Notes: generated by a model not told the origin, from the letters alone. Shown: positions 45,562 through 57,620, counted from the first letter of the stretch. The stretch is DNA of 64,000 bases from Gnetum montanum (GCA_015680685.1 MNCI01026893.1:220829-284828), one strand, 5' to 3'. Numbers and translations are program-made.

Positions 45562-47141
45562 TATAGTGATAGAAAACGTCGATGACTAGAAAATACCAAG
45601 GGGTTGAAGGGTGCGACAGTTCCGACCCCATATCCACAAGAGGGTTGTGCTAGGTGTGAGCGGATACAGGGCACCCTAAATGGTCTGGTCAATCAGATAG
45701 GGAATTAATCGGTGTCTATATAGCCTTTTGCAACGTGTAGTTTGAAAACAAAAATGACGATGCGATGTAATGCTTAAATGCAAAGAAGATAGAAAGCAGA
45801 GTAAAACATAGTAATAAGCAAGAAACAAAGTAAAATGCTGTTAGAAAAATGCACCACTCTGGAGTTACAAGTCTACCCTATCAAGATGGATACTGTTGGT
45901 TGCACAGCGTTGTGGAGTGCAGAGATCCCGAGAGTAACCAAGACGTGTAGAGCAAGGACGACTGTGTGCTTGGGAGCGGACTCAGGAGCTGACCATGTAG
46001 GGGTTCTACCAATGTGGTAGAAGGGGGATAGAGTAAAATGCCAACTGAGAATGCTAACTGTTTGTAGTATCAAATAGAAAGCTTACAATGCTCAATGTTA
46101 TAATGTGCCAGGAAGAGAGCTTGAGTGCTAGAGAGAGGGAAAGTCGAAAAATCAAGAAAAATTTGAACGCTTTGAATGTTGCTTATTGGGGTATTTATAG
46201 GACCAAGGGCACATGAAAGAGGTGGTTTAGATGCCACATGCCCTCAGCCCACGTTGACTTGTTTGTTCTGCATGTGCCAACATGACCGTTGGACATGCAT
46301 GACCGTTGTAATGCGACTTTGCAATGTTGTAACTGCAAGCCTACCATGCCATAATTGCATCATCAGCATCTAGAGACATGTGCCAATGGTTCAATTAGGT
46401 GAGGTGCATTGATGTCATAGACCCACCCACATGCTTTGTTGTGCTTTGTAGCATAGCACCTTGTCGTGCGTTCCATTATATGTGGGCTACATGCTTGCTA
46501 CGCTATGTAGCATAGCGACTGGCCTTAGTCGAAAAAACTTTGCCAATCTGCACACTTTGCTTCCTGCATTGTGAGACTTGCAAACTTGCTGATCCTTCCC
46601 TTTGAGATTCCTTCTGTCTCTTCTATAGAATTGCTACGCCTCTCTGTGCCATGTAGCTCAGTGTAGCGTAGCAGCAAACATGGTCTGTCACTTCCTAACA
46701 AAAAGGGACATTGCTGAAAGACTTGAAGTTGGGTGATGGAACTGAATGTACAGCTTTTAACATGCTATGCTATGCTATGTAGCATAGCATAGTGTGGTAC
46801 TTCATTCTGCAATCACTTTTTGAAGCTTTCTATGATGCATAGCGAGGCATAGCATAGCGTAGCAAATTTCATGACTTAGAAAACTTGCCAAATTATTTTT
46901 CATATCCTGAGCACTGCTGCCAACTTCACGTATCACTTCTGAGTAGGCTGTCAGCTAGGTAGGCTACTTAGGTGGATAGGAAAGATGATCTGTAGAGCCT
47001 TTTTACATCCAAAGTAGAAAATTTGCTAAACTGGCTAGCCTGAGTTTAGAGCGTTCTCCTTTGGAAGAACTGCTATAGCGTTGCGTGCATTGCAAGGCCT
47101 AGTGAAGTGAGAATGACCTCAAATTTTTTTGGGGTTTTTTA
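45562..47141 (-). repeat. 5' LTR of element 2
   Basis: 1580 bp. The plus-strand ends are TATAGTGATAG (TG mutated to TA) and GGGGTTTTTTA (CA mutated to TA). It pairs with 28953-30543. The promoter TATA lies at 46191-46200 on the minus strand. Confidence 0.92.
46191..46200 (-). promoter_or_regulatory. TATA box of the element 2 promoter (CTATAAATAC)
   Basis: The 5' LTR copy of the box conserved in all four LTRs. Confidence 0.7.
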
Positions 47142-47146
47142 GTATG
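47142..47146. repeat. Target-site duplication GTATG (right copy, element 2)
   Basis: Identical to 28948-28952. Confidence 0.9.
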
Positions 47147-47740
47147 GAACAAAGGGGGGTAATCCCCATTCATACCCCTCACTACAGATCACAGCTAGAT
47201 CTAACCTCCAAAATGGACCTACATAACCAAGATCCTATCTAATCACTTCTAACCACCCCTAAGCTTTGAAAAACCTAGTTGAAAGTGGTCAAAACCTTTT
47301 GATTTGGTGGTTTCACACTAGGGGGAGGCATCATCTATGCTAAGCACCTTGAACCTAGCATGGATGGATGGAAAGTAATACAAAGTTCTATAAATTGACC
47401 ACCTAGTTACCATATTTTACCTTTCTACTCTTGTACAACCTCCAATAGCCTATCTCTTGCATTCAAACAAGCCGACTTATGACTTTGTATCATATCCCAT
47501 GTTGGTGAATTCCCCCTTCATGCCATCCACTATAGGGCCAACATGGGGGTTTAAGGGGGTATAACATAAAAATCCTCTTCCCTAACTTCTAGTGACCATA
47601 GTTCATGCATTGGGATCCTTGCTATTCCTTTATAACCTCTGGTAGTTGATAACCTCCTTGGTTCTCACCCCTTTGGTTCTTACCCCCTAACATACCTTCC
47701 TAGAGAGAGGGTAGGGTGGTGGGGGAAGGAGGTTAGTTCT
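47147..47740. other. Non-coding flank of element 2
   Basis: No frame or motif recognised. Short CCCC/GGGG words occur as in the array that follows. Confidence 0.5.
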
Positions 47741-49120
47741 TAGCTTGGAAACAAGGGTGTAACCTTTAAAACCAATTTACAAACATTAAAGCTGATAAGT
47801 TTTGATCCTGGGCATTGTCATACAACTCTAGGAACCCCAAGACTACACATGCATGCCCAAAATTAATCAAAATTTATCAAAAATTACTCCCTTAGGATCC
47901 TCCATGATGACACAGCCCTAGGAGGAGGGATCAACATAAAAAAAACGGGGGTAACCTTGAAAATTAACTTAAAAACCTTAAAATTAATAACTTTTGATCT
48001 TGTGTAATGCCCGGTAGCTTTGGCAAGGTTGGGAATGCACATGCATGCCTAAAACTAATCAAAATTTATTAAAAATTAACCCCTTGGGATCCTCCACATT
48101 GACACAACCCCCTAGAGGAGGGCTCAATATGGAAACAAGGGGTTAACCTTGAAAATCAATAATACGACCTTAAAACTAACAAATTTTAATCTTGGATAAT
48201 GTGCAACAGCTCCAAAAAACCTAGGAATGCACATGCCTACCCAAAAGTGATCAAAATTTGTCAAAAATCAACCCCTTGGGATCCTCCATGCTAATATACC
48301 TTATAGATGGTGGCCTTACTATGGAAACAAGTGGAAAACCTTGAAAATTAACTTAAAACACTTAAAATTGATAACTTTTGATTTTGGGTGATGCCCAACA
48401 ACTCCAGCAACCTTGGGAATGCACATGCATGTCCAAAATTGATACAAAATTATCAAAAATCAATCCCTTGGGGTCCTCCATGCTAATAGACCTTTGTAGG
48501 GGGGGGGTGTCATAGGGTGAAAACAAGGGGATAACCTTGAAAATCCATAAAATGACCTTAAAACTGACAACTTTTGATCTTAGGTAGTGTCCAGTAGCTT
48601 TGGAAACCTTGGGAATACACATGCATGCCCAAAACTAATCAAAATTTTTTAAAACTCAGCCCCCTAGGATCCTCCATGCTCACATACCCTCATGGAGGGG
48701 GGGTGTAGCTCAACATGAAAACAAAGGGATAACCCTAAAAATTAAATTAAAAAGCTTGGAAACCGACAACTTTTGATCTTGGGTAGTGAATAACACCAAC
48801 AACCTTGGGAATCCACATGCATGTCCAAACCTTGGGAACCTAAAAATGGTCTCAAAATTGACAATGTTTGATCTTGGATGATGCCCAATAGAACCAACAA
48901 CCCTGGGAATGTACATGTTGCCCAAGACTAGTTAAAATTCATCAGAAATTAGTCCCTCATAGTCTTCCACATTGACACACCCCCCTAGAGGGTGGGGGGT
49001 GGTGGAGGGGTGGGTGTGCTTAGCATGGAAACAANGAAGCCTAGGAATGCACATGCATACCCAAAACTAAACAAAATTTGTCAAAAATTAGCCCCTTGAA
49101 ACTCTCCACATTGACACACN

Positions 49121-49156
<36 letters not shown>

Positions 49157-50170
49157 GTTGGTTGAGCATGGAAACAAGGAGGTAACATGAAAAACCAATA
49201 GAATAACCTCAAAATTAACAAATTCTGACCTTGGGCAATGTCTAACAACATCGACAACCCTGGGAATGCACATGCATGCCCAAGACTGGTCAAAATTCTT
49301 TAAAAATTAGCCCCTTAGGACTCTCCATGCTAATACCCCCCCCCCCCCCCCCCTCAAGGGGATGAATGGGGGAGGGGGGTTGGGGGAAAGGTGGGGAGGG
49401 GGCCCTCAACATGGAAATAAGGAGGTAACATGAAACATTAATAAAATAATCTTAAAATTAACAACTCTTGATCTTGGGTAGTGCCTCGTAGCATCGAAAA
49501 CCTCAAGAATACACATGCATGTCCAAAACTGATCAAAACTTGTCAACTTTCAATCCTCCATGCTGAAATAGCCCCAAAGAGGGGGCCCTCAATGTGAAAA
49601 CAAAGGGATAACCCTTTAATACCGAAAAATGACCTCAAAATTAGCAACATTTAATCTTGGGTAGTGTTTGGTAGCACTGGCAACCTTCGGAATGCACAGG
49701 CATGCCCAAGATTGATTAACATTTGTCAAAAATCAGCCCCTTGGAACTCTCCACATAGACACACCCCCTAGAAGGGGGGCTTAGCATGGAAACAAGGGGG
49801 TAAGATGAAAAACAATAAAATAACCTTAAAATTGACAAGTTTTGGCCTTGGGTGATGCCTAGGAGCATTGGAAACCTTTGGAATGCACATGCATGCTCAA
49901 GGTTGATCAAAATTCATTAAAAATCAGCCCCTTAGAGTCTTCCATGCTAACACACTGCTTGGATGGGGGTCTTAGTGTGGAAATAAGAGGGTAACTTCAA
50001 AACTTAATATTAAAAGCCTTAAAACTAACAACTTTTGATGTTGGGTGATGCCCAGTAGCATTAGTAACCTCGAGAATGCACATGCATGAACAAAAGTAAC
50101 CAAAACCCACCAAAAATCAGCCCCTTAAAACCCTCCACACTAATAGCATAGAAGCAAGGGTGTCTTAGCA
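47741..50170. repeat. Tandem array of about 190-bp units with G/C homopolymer slot
   Basis: About 13 units, recognisable by AATGCACATGCATGCCCAAA (near 47847, 48030, 48224, 48417, 48613, 48811, 48906, 49044, 49265, 49508, 49691, 49882, 50076) and ACAACTTTTGATCTTGGGT. Most spacings are 180-200 bp. Each unit has a slot ACACCCCC...AGGGGG whose C and G runs vary, up to 35 G (49121-49155) and 18 C (49336-49353). Ns at 49035 and 49120 mark uncertain bases. Confidence 0.85.
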
Positions 50171-50529
50171 TAGGAGCTTAAAAAGTATTATTTTCGAGGC
50201 CCAAATAGCCTAGAAACAACCCCAACTATCCTGGAGAGTGATGAGGTTCCTCACTGGAACCTCAATAGGCTCAAGACAACATTGAGGTCCTACAAGGTAA
50301 CATTAAGGTCTTTACCTAGTCATACAAAGATATGTTAGGCCTAGACCCATGCTTGGTATAACATAACATCATACTATACCCTAACATTATACTAATTAAG
50401 CAAAAAGCATGTAAGATAAGACCCAATTTAGCCTTGGTAGTTCGTGATGAGATCTCAAAAATGTAATGAGCTTGTTTCATTAGGACTTTCAACTATATTT
50501 GCTAGTCCCTAGGAAAAATAGGAGTATCT
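50171..50529. other. Short non-coding stretch before the third element's RT
   Basis: No supported frame until the RT remnant starts near 50530; no gag or protease is seen between the array and RT. Confidence 0.5.
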
Positions 50530-51500
50530 ATATTTGCATTGATTTTTGAAACCTAAATAAAGTAACTATTAAGGATGAATTCCCATTTCCTAGTATTAAT
50601 CAGCTTGTCGATACCATAGTTGGGCATGCCTTATTACCCTTTATGGATGGATTCTTGGGATACAAGCAAATTAGGATCAACCTAGGGCACCAACTTAGCA
50701 CAATCTTCATGACCCCTTGGGGAACCTTTTGCTATATAATGATTCCCTTTGGGCTTAAGAATATAGGAGCAACCTATCAATTTTCCATGAATTATATCTT
50801 TAGCAATTACATGCCATGTTTTCTTAATGATTACATGGATGACATAGTTGTTATGTACAAAGAGGCTAGTGATCATGCTAATGACCTAGATCTTGTGCTT
50901 AAATGGTTCCTCAAGTATAGTGTGTCTCTATTATCAAGACTGGTAAGATGCTTGGCTTTGTAGTATTTGAAGTAGGAATACATGGTGATCTTGATAAGGT
51001 TAAGGCCATATCCAAATTAGTAGTACCTACCAACCTTAAGGAGCTTTGGGGATTGCAAGGTAGATTACAATTTATTTGTAGGTTTATCACTAGGCCCAAC
51101 ACTTGCTTAGGAAAGGATTTTACTATGAGTGGACATATCAATGTCAAGAGGCCTTTGAAGACCTTAAGCAAGAGTTGACACAACTACCAATAGCATATTC
51201 TTCATACGATAAACATTTTTTCATCTACCCAGCCATATTTGATACATCCATTGCCTCTATACTCTATCAAAAATGAGATGCTGAAGTAGAAATGCTAGTA
51301 TACTATCTTAGCCATGCATTAGTATCCCACAAAACCTAATACATTGAAGTGGAGAAGTATTGTCTAGCAATAGCCTTCTTATTGAGGAAGTGGAAACACT
51401 ACCTCTTTAGGAGCCAAGTCAATATCATTTGCAAAGATAACTTGATCAGAGCCATAATAACCAATATTAATGATAGTATCCACATAGCCTAATGGAAATC
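50530..51500 (+). pseudogene. Third Tat element: reverse transcriptase and RNase H
   Basis: Plus strand: IYICIDF then a stop then NLNK near 50535, FMDGFLGYKQI near 50642 (open to 50963), PWGTFCYIMIPFGLKNIGAT, catalytic YMDDIVVM near 50835, then in another frame MLGFVVFEVGIHGDLDKVKA and LWGLQGRLQFICRFIT (open 50948-51178). RNase H traces (FFIYPAIFDTSIASILYQK, LRKWKHYLF) run to about 51480. The residues match elements 1 and 2 closely, so it belongs to the same Tat branch but lies in the opposite orientation. It is truncated at the 5' side. Confidence 0.88.
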
Positions 51501-52214
51501 CATAACCATGGAGATTGACCTTCACTACATCTTTCAACCCTCAATGAAAGATCAAGCTATAGTCATACAACTCATAGTTTCACCTATTACTGATCGAGTA
51601 ACCATAGATGCTGAGTCCCTTGATGAGCATATCAATACTATTAGCCTAGTACATGAGGGCTATGAGGTAGTCACGGACTTTGACAGAGCTTCAGCTACCC
51701 ATGGGGCTAGTGTTGCTACAATCATAATGTTCCCATCTAGTCAAATCCAACCTTTTACCTATCATTTTAAGTTCTGGTGTACTAATAACATAGTGGAGTA
51801 CAACAGTTTGATCAAGGGAATGATGGTAGCTCATGACCTATAAATTAGATGCTTAGTAATTAATGATTCTTAACTTGTGGTTAACCAAGTAATGGAAATC
51901 TATGCATGTAAATCCAAACACTTACAACCATATTATGACTTAGGGAAATAATTATTACAATGGTTTGCAGACATTAATATCCAACACATACCTTGAAATG
52001 AGAATGTCATACATTAGCTCTTAGTGTGATAGCAAATGTGTTTAGTAATTTGATGACCTTAACTATAGATTGTGTTGTTCCCATCATGCAAAACATTGAA
52101 GAGACCTTTGTAGACATTTCCCATACTACTCCTACCAGAGAGTGGTATGATGATATCAAGTTTTACCTTATGCATGGTGAGTCTTCACAAGGCGTAATTG
52201 GTATCCAAAAGGAT
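51501..52214 (+). pseudogene. Third Tat element: archaeal-type RNase H
   Basis: Open 51508-51843: MEIDLHYIFQPSMKDQA, TDFDRASATHGASVATI, FKFWCTNNIVEYNSLIKG. It continues after a stop with NQVMEIYACKSKHLQPYYDL and IQHIP then NEN, the same order as in elements 1 and 2. The open stretch 52026-52223 (EWYDDIKFYLMHGESSQGVI) is the spacer before integrase. Confidence 0.87.
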
Positions 52215-53385
52215 GTTGTATGAAAAAGATCAAAGCAATATGTCATCATACGTGATAACACTTTATGTCAATGATCCTATGATAGTATATTACTAAAGTG
52301 CTTAGGTAAAATCAAAATTGAAATAATTCTAGAGGAAGTTCATGAGGGTGTTTGCGGGAGATATATAGGACCAAGAGCCATGACTACTAAGATTAGCCAG
52401 TTAGGTTACTACTGGCCCCATATGGAAAGTGAATACATGCAAAAGCTTAAGCATTGTGAAAAATGACAATAACATAGTAATGTCATACATGTACTACCGA
52501 CAGAGTTGCATACTACTTAGGTCACTTGGTCCTTTCAATGATGGGGGATGGATACCATTAGACCTATAACACCCAAGTCTTCCATAGGTCATAGCTACAT
52601 CATCACTATAACTAAATACTTTACTAAGTGGGTTGAGGCTATTCCCTTAAGGAAAACTACATCCAAACAGGTTTGAAAATTTATCTTAGATAATATTGTT
52701 GTTCATTTTGGCATACACATGATCATAGTTACAGATAATGGACCACAGTTTAGTAGCCACAAAATGAAATTTTCTATCATAACTTGGGCATTAAGCATTC
52801 TTTTTCATTGCCTTATTATCCTCAAGTCAACAGATAAGTAAAAGTAATTAACAAGGCCATTATCCATTTGTTGAAGAAGATGCTCAATAATAGTAGATGT
52901 AAATGGCATGAGTGGCTTGTCCATGCACTATGGACCTATAGAATGACCTATTGCATGGCAACTGGAGTAACCCCTTATAGCCTAGTTTATGGTTTTGAAG
53001 TTGTGTTGCATCTTGAATTATAGGTGCCATCACTTTGAGCAGCCTTGGTTAACTTCATCAATGATGAGAAAAACAAGGAGTTTTAGATAGTGGCCCTAAA
53101 CTTGCTAAAGGAGCAATGCATGCAAGTGCTTACTCACATTGAATACTATTAAGAGAGATAGAAGAGGCAACATCACCATAATTCTATCAAATGTAAGATC
53201 AAGGAAGGTGACCTAGTCCTCAAAGCTATTTGTGAGCATGTGGATAAATTCTTAGCCAATTGGGAAGGGTCCTTCTTGGTCATCAAATCGTATGGTAATG
53301 GAGCATTCAAAATAGTTGACATGGATGGGAATGAGCTAGCCAATCTACCCAATCATTCCTATTTGAAGCCATATTACATGTAGCT
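52215..53385 (+). pseudogene. Third Tat element: integrase
   Basis: Zinc-binding region VHEGVCGRYIGPRAMTTK, YYWPHMESEY, KHCEK with stops (about 52340-52480). The core keeps WGMDTI and VTDNGPQFSS (first and second Asp), but the third acidic residue is Lys (VKVINK where VEATNK is usual). The C-terminal part (ANWEGSFLVIKSY near 53260, MDGNELANLPNHSYLKPYYM near 53325) ends at TAG near 53383. Several frameshifts are present. Confidence 0.85.
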
Positions 53386-53404
53386 GATGATCATCAATAA
53401 GAGA

Positions 53405-53640
53405 GGCCTTAAATTGGCATCAAAGCCTATTGAGGCCTTAAATTGGCAACACAACCTAATGAGGCCTTAAGTTATTAACATGGCTTGCCAAGGCCTAACA
53501 TTGGTAATAACATGACCTACCAAGGCTTTAAATTGGCAACATGGCTTGCTAGGGCCTAAAACTAGTAGCCCCATAGCCTACCAAGGCCTAAAACTAGTAC
53601 TATGGCCTACAATGACCTTAAACTAACAACATTGGTGACT
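53405..53640 (+). repeat. Post-integrase minisatellite, third element
   Basis: About eight units of 28-35 bp with cores GAGGCCTTAAATTGGCA, AAGGCCTAAAACTAGTA and TGACCTTAAACTAAC. Same core and same place as in elements 1 and 2, on the sense strand. Confidence 0.85.
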
Positions 53641-54564
53641 TGTATGACTTATTTTTATTCTTCATGTGACCTCTATATATCCATTGTAACATTGTAACAT
53701 GCTTGATTTTCTTGTTTTTATTGTCCTCATGGAGTTGTGTTTACAAGATGAAGCTTGGAGCTATTGCAAGGGTGAAACTCATTATGGTAGAAATTCACCA
53801 CATGACCTCAATGCATGAAATTCAATGATTTTGTCCTATTGTGTCAAGAGTGCTTGTATCATTTCTCTCTCTAAAACCACTCATTAAGCCCAACCCCATA
53901 TCCTAATGATAACCTTCCCTACCCTAAGTAATGATGTTGACCTATGTCTACCATTCATGCACTATAGCCATATTATATGTCCGTAGCATGCTCCATCCTC
54001 AAGTCCACTTGGATGTAGCAAAATTCATTCAATGGAAAAACTATTAAGTCCATTGAATGTAACACATATTATTTTAAGGGATAACTCTCAAGTCCATTGA
54101 GTGTAATGCAGTTCACTTTATGGGAAAGCTATGTTAAACTAGCATTGGCAATGAAACCCAATGAATGTTTCATCTCACAAAGGAGAAAAAAAGAAGAAGA
54201 AGAGGGAAAGAAATTTGCTAAGGAGCTAGATTGTCAAATAAGCCTCAAAGCCCAATGGTTGAAGAAATTTTGGAGAGAAGTGGTTGGTTCCTCAAAGACA
54301 TTTGTCAAGTGATCAACACTTCAAAATATGTTATTACAACACTATATCCATGTTGAGAACACTTGGAATGAATCATTAGCTTCTATGATCATGTCTCTAA
54401 CTACCATTACCATTCCTCCATCATAATCCAATCCCGTCATGACAAGCACTCTTCAACATGGTTTGATACAAATGGATCAAGTGTAGAGAGGGGACATTAG
54501 TGGTGGACTTATAGTGGTGTTTTGTATTCTTTGTCGATGCATCTGGGATCCTCCAGACACCAAC
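53641..54564 (+). other. Third element: untranslated region before the polypurine tract
   Basis: No supported protein. A short direct repeat AAGTCCATTGAATGTAA occurs near 54046 and, as AAGTCCATTGAGTGTAA, near 54090. A 71-codon charged frame at 54097-54312 has no recognisable motif. The last 60 bp resemble the same region of elements 1 and 2. Confidence 0.5.
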
Positions 54565-54577
54565 AAAGAGGAGCCAA
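54565..54577 (+). other. Polypurine tract, third element
   Basis: AAAGAGGAGCCAA followed by TGAAACACC, one base different from elements 1 and 2 (AAAGAGGGGCCAA). Confidence 0.85.
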
Positions 54578-55879
54578 TGAAACACCACCAATTTTCATGT
54601 TGAAACCTTTGTAATTCCATTCCATGAAACTTGAGGTAATATTTTATTGTAAATGTGAAGCTTGTAACTTATAAATGGAAAATCGCATATATTTCATACC
54701 TTTGGAGTTGAAAAATTTTTCATAAGTGACCAAAGCCTCATTTCCCAAGTGAGAAAAGTCACTTGGTGTTTATATTTTGGCTTGGGAAAGACAAAAATAC
54801 CTTTTGACATGCCAAAAATGGCAATTTAATGGGTTTTATGGGGGGTATACATTTCTCTATGTTGACACACCTCCTATAAGGAGGTAATCTAGTTAGGAGA
54901 CTTTAAGGCCAGCATGGAGGAGTGCAAGGGGGGTAGAACTCACCTAACCCTATTGTGGAAAAGGGGTAACCCAGCCTAGAATGGTTGAACTTCACCCCCA
55001 ACATTGACCTTCCATCCCCCCTCAACATTGACACTCTTTCCCCTAGGGGGGAGGGGGTCAACTAGCTAGGAGAGAGGGGGTTAGATAGTGTGGAGGGACT
55101 AGACAACTAGGATGCATGGGGGGTGGATCTCACCTACCCCTCTTGAACATGGAAAATAATTATTAGCAATTTGGTAGCCAATTTTCAGCTAATCAATTAG
55201 CAACTTGGCAGTCAATTTTAAGCCAATCATGTTAGCCATTAGTAGCTAATTTCCAACCAATCATGTTAGTCATTTATGACCAATTTGCAACTCAAATCAT
55301 GGACATAACCCCATAAAAACCATATCTTGGCATCATGTCATGGTCCCACACTTTCACAATTTAGCATCTTTGGCATTCTAGCATTCAAGAACTCTTACTT
55401 CCTTAGCAAAAACATAGCTTCTTAGTGCCTAGTAGCATGGACCCTATAAAACTTGTTACCCACTATTACTCCCTCCTTTGGATTTGTGAGCTTTGGGTGT
55501 CAATGGTACACTACCCCAGGATCATCAAATCCCAACATGATGCACTTTGGCTATCCCAATCCTTCACATTTCCATAACCCCAAGCATCAAACAACATTAT
55601 AGATCTAAGGTGGAGAAAAATGAGGTTTGATAGCATCAGGATTCATAAAGATACCAAATCGTGGAGTTGATCATGGCTTCAACAAGCTTTGAATCCTTGC
55701 CCAAGTGAATCCCCCTTTGCCCCCTCTTCTTGGGCACCAATTTTGTACACATGTTTGCTCTCATTATTTGTTTATTTAATAAAGTTTATGATTTCATTTG
55801 GTGAATGATTTTAGAAATAATTATTATATTTTGAGTGCATCATTTCATAGATTTTCATATTTTTATACTACTTGTTACA
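54578..55879 (+). repeat. 3' LTR of the third element (right end uncertain)
   Basis: It starts TGAAACACCACC right after the polypurine tract. The end is placed at TTGTTACA (55879) only because it gives a CA end and a plausible 1.3-kb length. Inside, 55160-55290 has about four degenerate copies of an AGCCAATTTTAAGCCAATC-type motif. No matching 5' LTR was found in the window. Confidence 0.5.
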
Positions 55880-56029
55880 CCCTTGTTTTGCACCCCCTAA
55901 GTTCCTGGGTGATCTACTGGACCTTCTAGGGTATCATGAATCCCATTTTTTCATATGGAGGCCCTAGGGGATTCAAGGTTGAGGTTTCCTAAGATTGAGG
56001 ATCCTTGGGTTTCTTTTAGCAACTAAGAT
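55880..56029. other. Short unassigned junction between third element and chromovirus
   Basis: Not clearly homologous to either LTR; no gene seen. Confidence 0.4.
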
Positions 56030-56364
56030 TGTCTATCACAACATGTTGGTCTTTGTGTTCTATTCTCTTATGTATTTATTGTGAGTCAAGATCTTATTCC
56101 TAGGTTGTGGAAGAGATTCTTTATTGGTTATTTCTTACATTAAGAATATTCATTGTATGGTTGTAAAGCCTCATGCACTGTAGTGTCATTGAGTGTGACT
56201 AGTTTTGGATGTTTATGAGTTTTATGAATCTTTTGATAATCTTCTAATAAACTAAGTTAAGATAGCTAGTTTTATTGTTTTCTAGAAAAAAAGTGTTATC
56301 TTTAGATAATATCTAGATTTGGTATTTAAATATGATTTAATTATGTAGTAAACCTACTCCAGCA
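56030..56364 (+). repeat. Truncated 5' LTR of the chromovirus
   Basis: From about 56044 (TGTTGGTC) it aligns with 61854-62179, the right-hand third of the 3' LTR, ending CCTACTCCAGCA. The left two thirds, including the LTR start, are missing. Confidence 0.85.
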
Positions 56365-56368
56365 TTTT

Positions 56369-56380
56369 TGGCATTAGGAC
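56369..56380 (+). other. Decayed primer-binding site, chromovirus
   Basis: TGGCATTAGGAC 4 bp after the LTR end. It matches the initiator-methionine tRNA site TGGTATCAGAGC at 8 of 12 bases, the usual primer of chromoviruses. Confidence 0.45.
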
Positions 56381-56499
56381 TATTTATGTTTGGTTCCTTG
56401 GAAATTATATTTATGTTTATTGTTGATTGCAAAGTGGTTGAGGATTTGTCAATTTTAGATGACACCAAAAAAGAAATAGATGCATGCACTAAATATAAA

Positions 56500-57620
56500 C
56501 ATGGAGAGCATGAAGTCGACCTTCAAGATAATAGTTTCTTAGTTAGATGAAATTATCACAAAGGTAGATAGAAATACTGGTCCTAGTCATATCTAGACAC
56601 ATGCAAGTGAAGAGCATGTACATTTAGATGAAGAACTTTCATAGCCAAGTGGAGATGGAGCTGATGAAGAGGAAGGGTAATCTAACTATGGCAATGTAGG
56701 AAACCATCAATTAAGGATTTCAATGGAAGGAGATCCCATTCCTCAAATGAGAAATCTAAGGGCTCCAATGGTGTTAAACACTTTTTCTCTAGGAAAGCTT
56801 GATGAGTAAGATGAGGCAAGGCTTGCTAGAACATTTAGAAATGTTGTAAGACTTCCACTTGGGAAGTTGAAGACTTTTAATAGTGTAGATGGTACCAATG
56901 CTTTTCAAGTTGAATGAAGGTATTTGAAAAGAATTTCTAGTTAGAAGAGGTACTGAATGACTTGAGGATACATATTATTTAATCTATATTAGAAGGCATG
57001 GCTTCTAATTGGTGGGAAAATGAGTCCTAGGATTATGAAAGATGAAATGGTCAATCTATCAAAGATTGGGATATGATGAAATATAGGTTGAAGAGAAAAT
57101 TTGAATAGTCTCACCAGAGATAAGAGAACATTATAAAGTTTAAATTCCTAAGGCAAGGTGATAAAGATGTCAAACAATTCTACATTGAATTTTATGATCT
57201 ATTCCATCAAGCTAAGGTGAATTGGGAAGAGTATGAACAAGATTTAATCTTTTTAGGAGGTATCAAAATGGGGTACTAGTAGGAGTTATCTTTTTATGAG
57301 CCATAAAATCTTTATGAGGCTTATAATTTAGCACTCAAGGTTCAAAAGAAATTAAGTGGATTTGAAAATAGGAGCAACCATACATTTAAGGTAAAGGAGA
57401 AGATATCTAGATGTATGAAGGGATTCAAGTTTAAACCTAAAGGCTAGGAGGGTCGTTGTTACAAGAAAATAAAAGAGGCGATGAGAAGTGAAAATCCAGG
57501 AAGGATCAAGGAAATCAAGGCAAAGGTCAAGGCAAAAAATCATCAAAAATTCAGTGCTTCAACTATGGAGAGTGAGGAAACAAGTAATGGGAATGTCCAC
57601 TTCACAAGGTAGTTAAGGAC
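56500..57620 (+). pseudogene. Chromovirus gag
   Basis: The gag core is visible from about 56880: FLEGMASNWWENES-type segment near 56990, then KDWDMMKYRLKRKFE, KFKFLRQGDKDVKQFYIEFY, EQDLIFLGGIKMGY, and AYNLALKVQKKLSGFENRSN near 57330, then a Lys-rich region. The nucleocapsid knuckle near 57555 is degraded: its second Cys is Tyr, its His is Asn, and two stops interrupt it. Many TAG stops. No start codon can be fixed. Confidence 0.75.

Larger units (their letters stand above)
28953..47141 (-). mobile_element. Complete Tat/Ogre-like LTR retrotransposon, element 2 (18.2 kb)
   Basis: Same family, orientation and layout as element 1, with its own pair of LTRs and its own 5-bp duplication, so it is an independent insertion only 432 bp away. 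The gag core, knuckle and second RNase H are better preserved than in element 1. It has five leader repeats instead of three, lacks the 770-bp mosaic duplication, and carries a 20-base C run in the pol linker. It also carries the antisense multi-exon gene. Confidence 0.93.

Noticed and set aside
49081-49293. Proline-rich reading frame on the minus strand
   Set aside because: It is only the translation of the poly-G run and has an N inside; no protein is supported.
54097-54312. Lys/Glu-rich 71-codon frame before the third polypurine tract
   Set aside because: No start context, no conservation with the other Tat elements and no recognisable domain.
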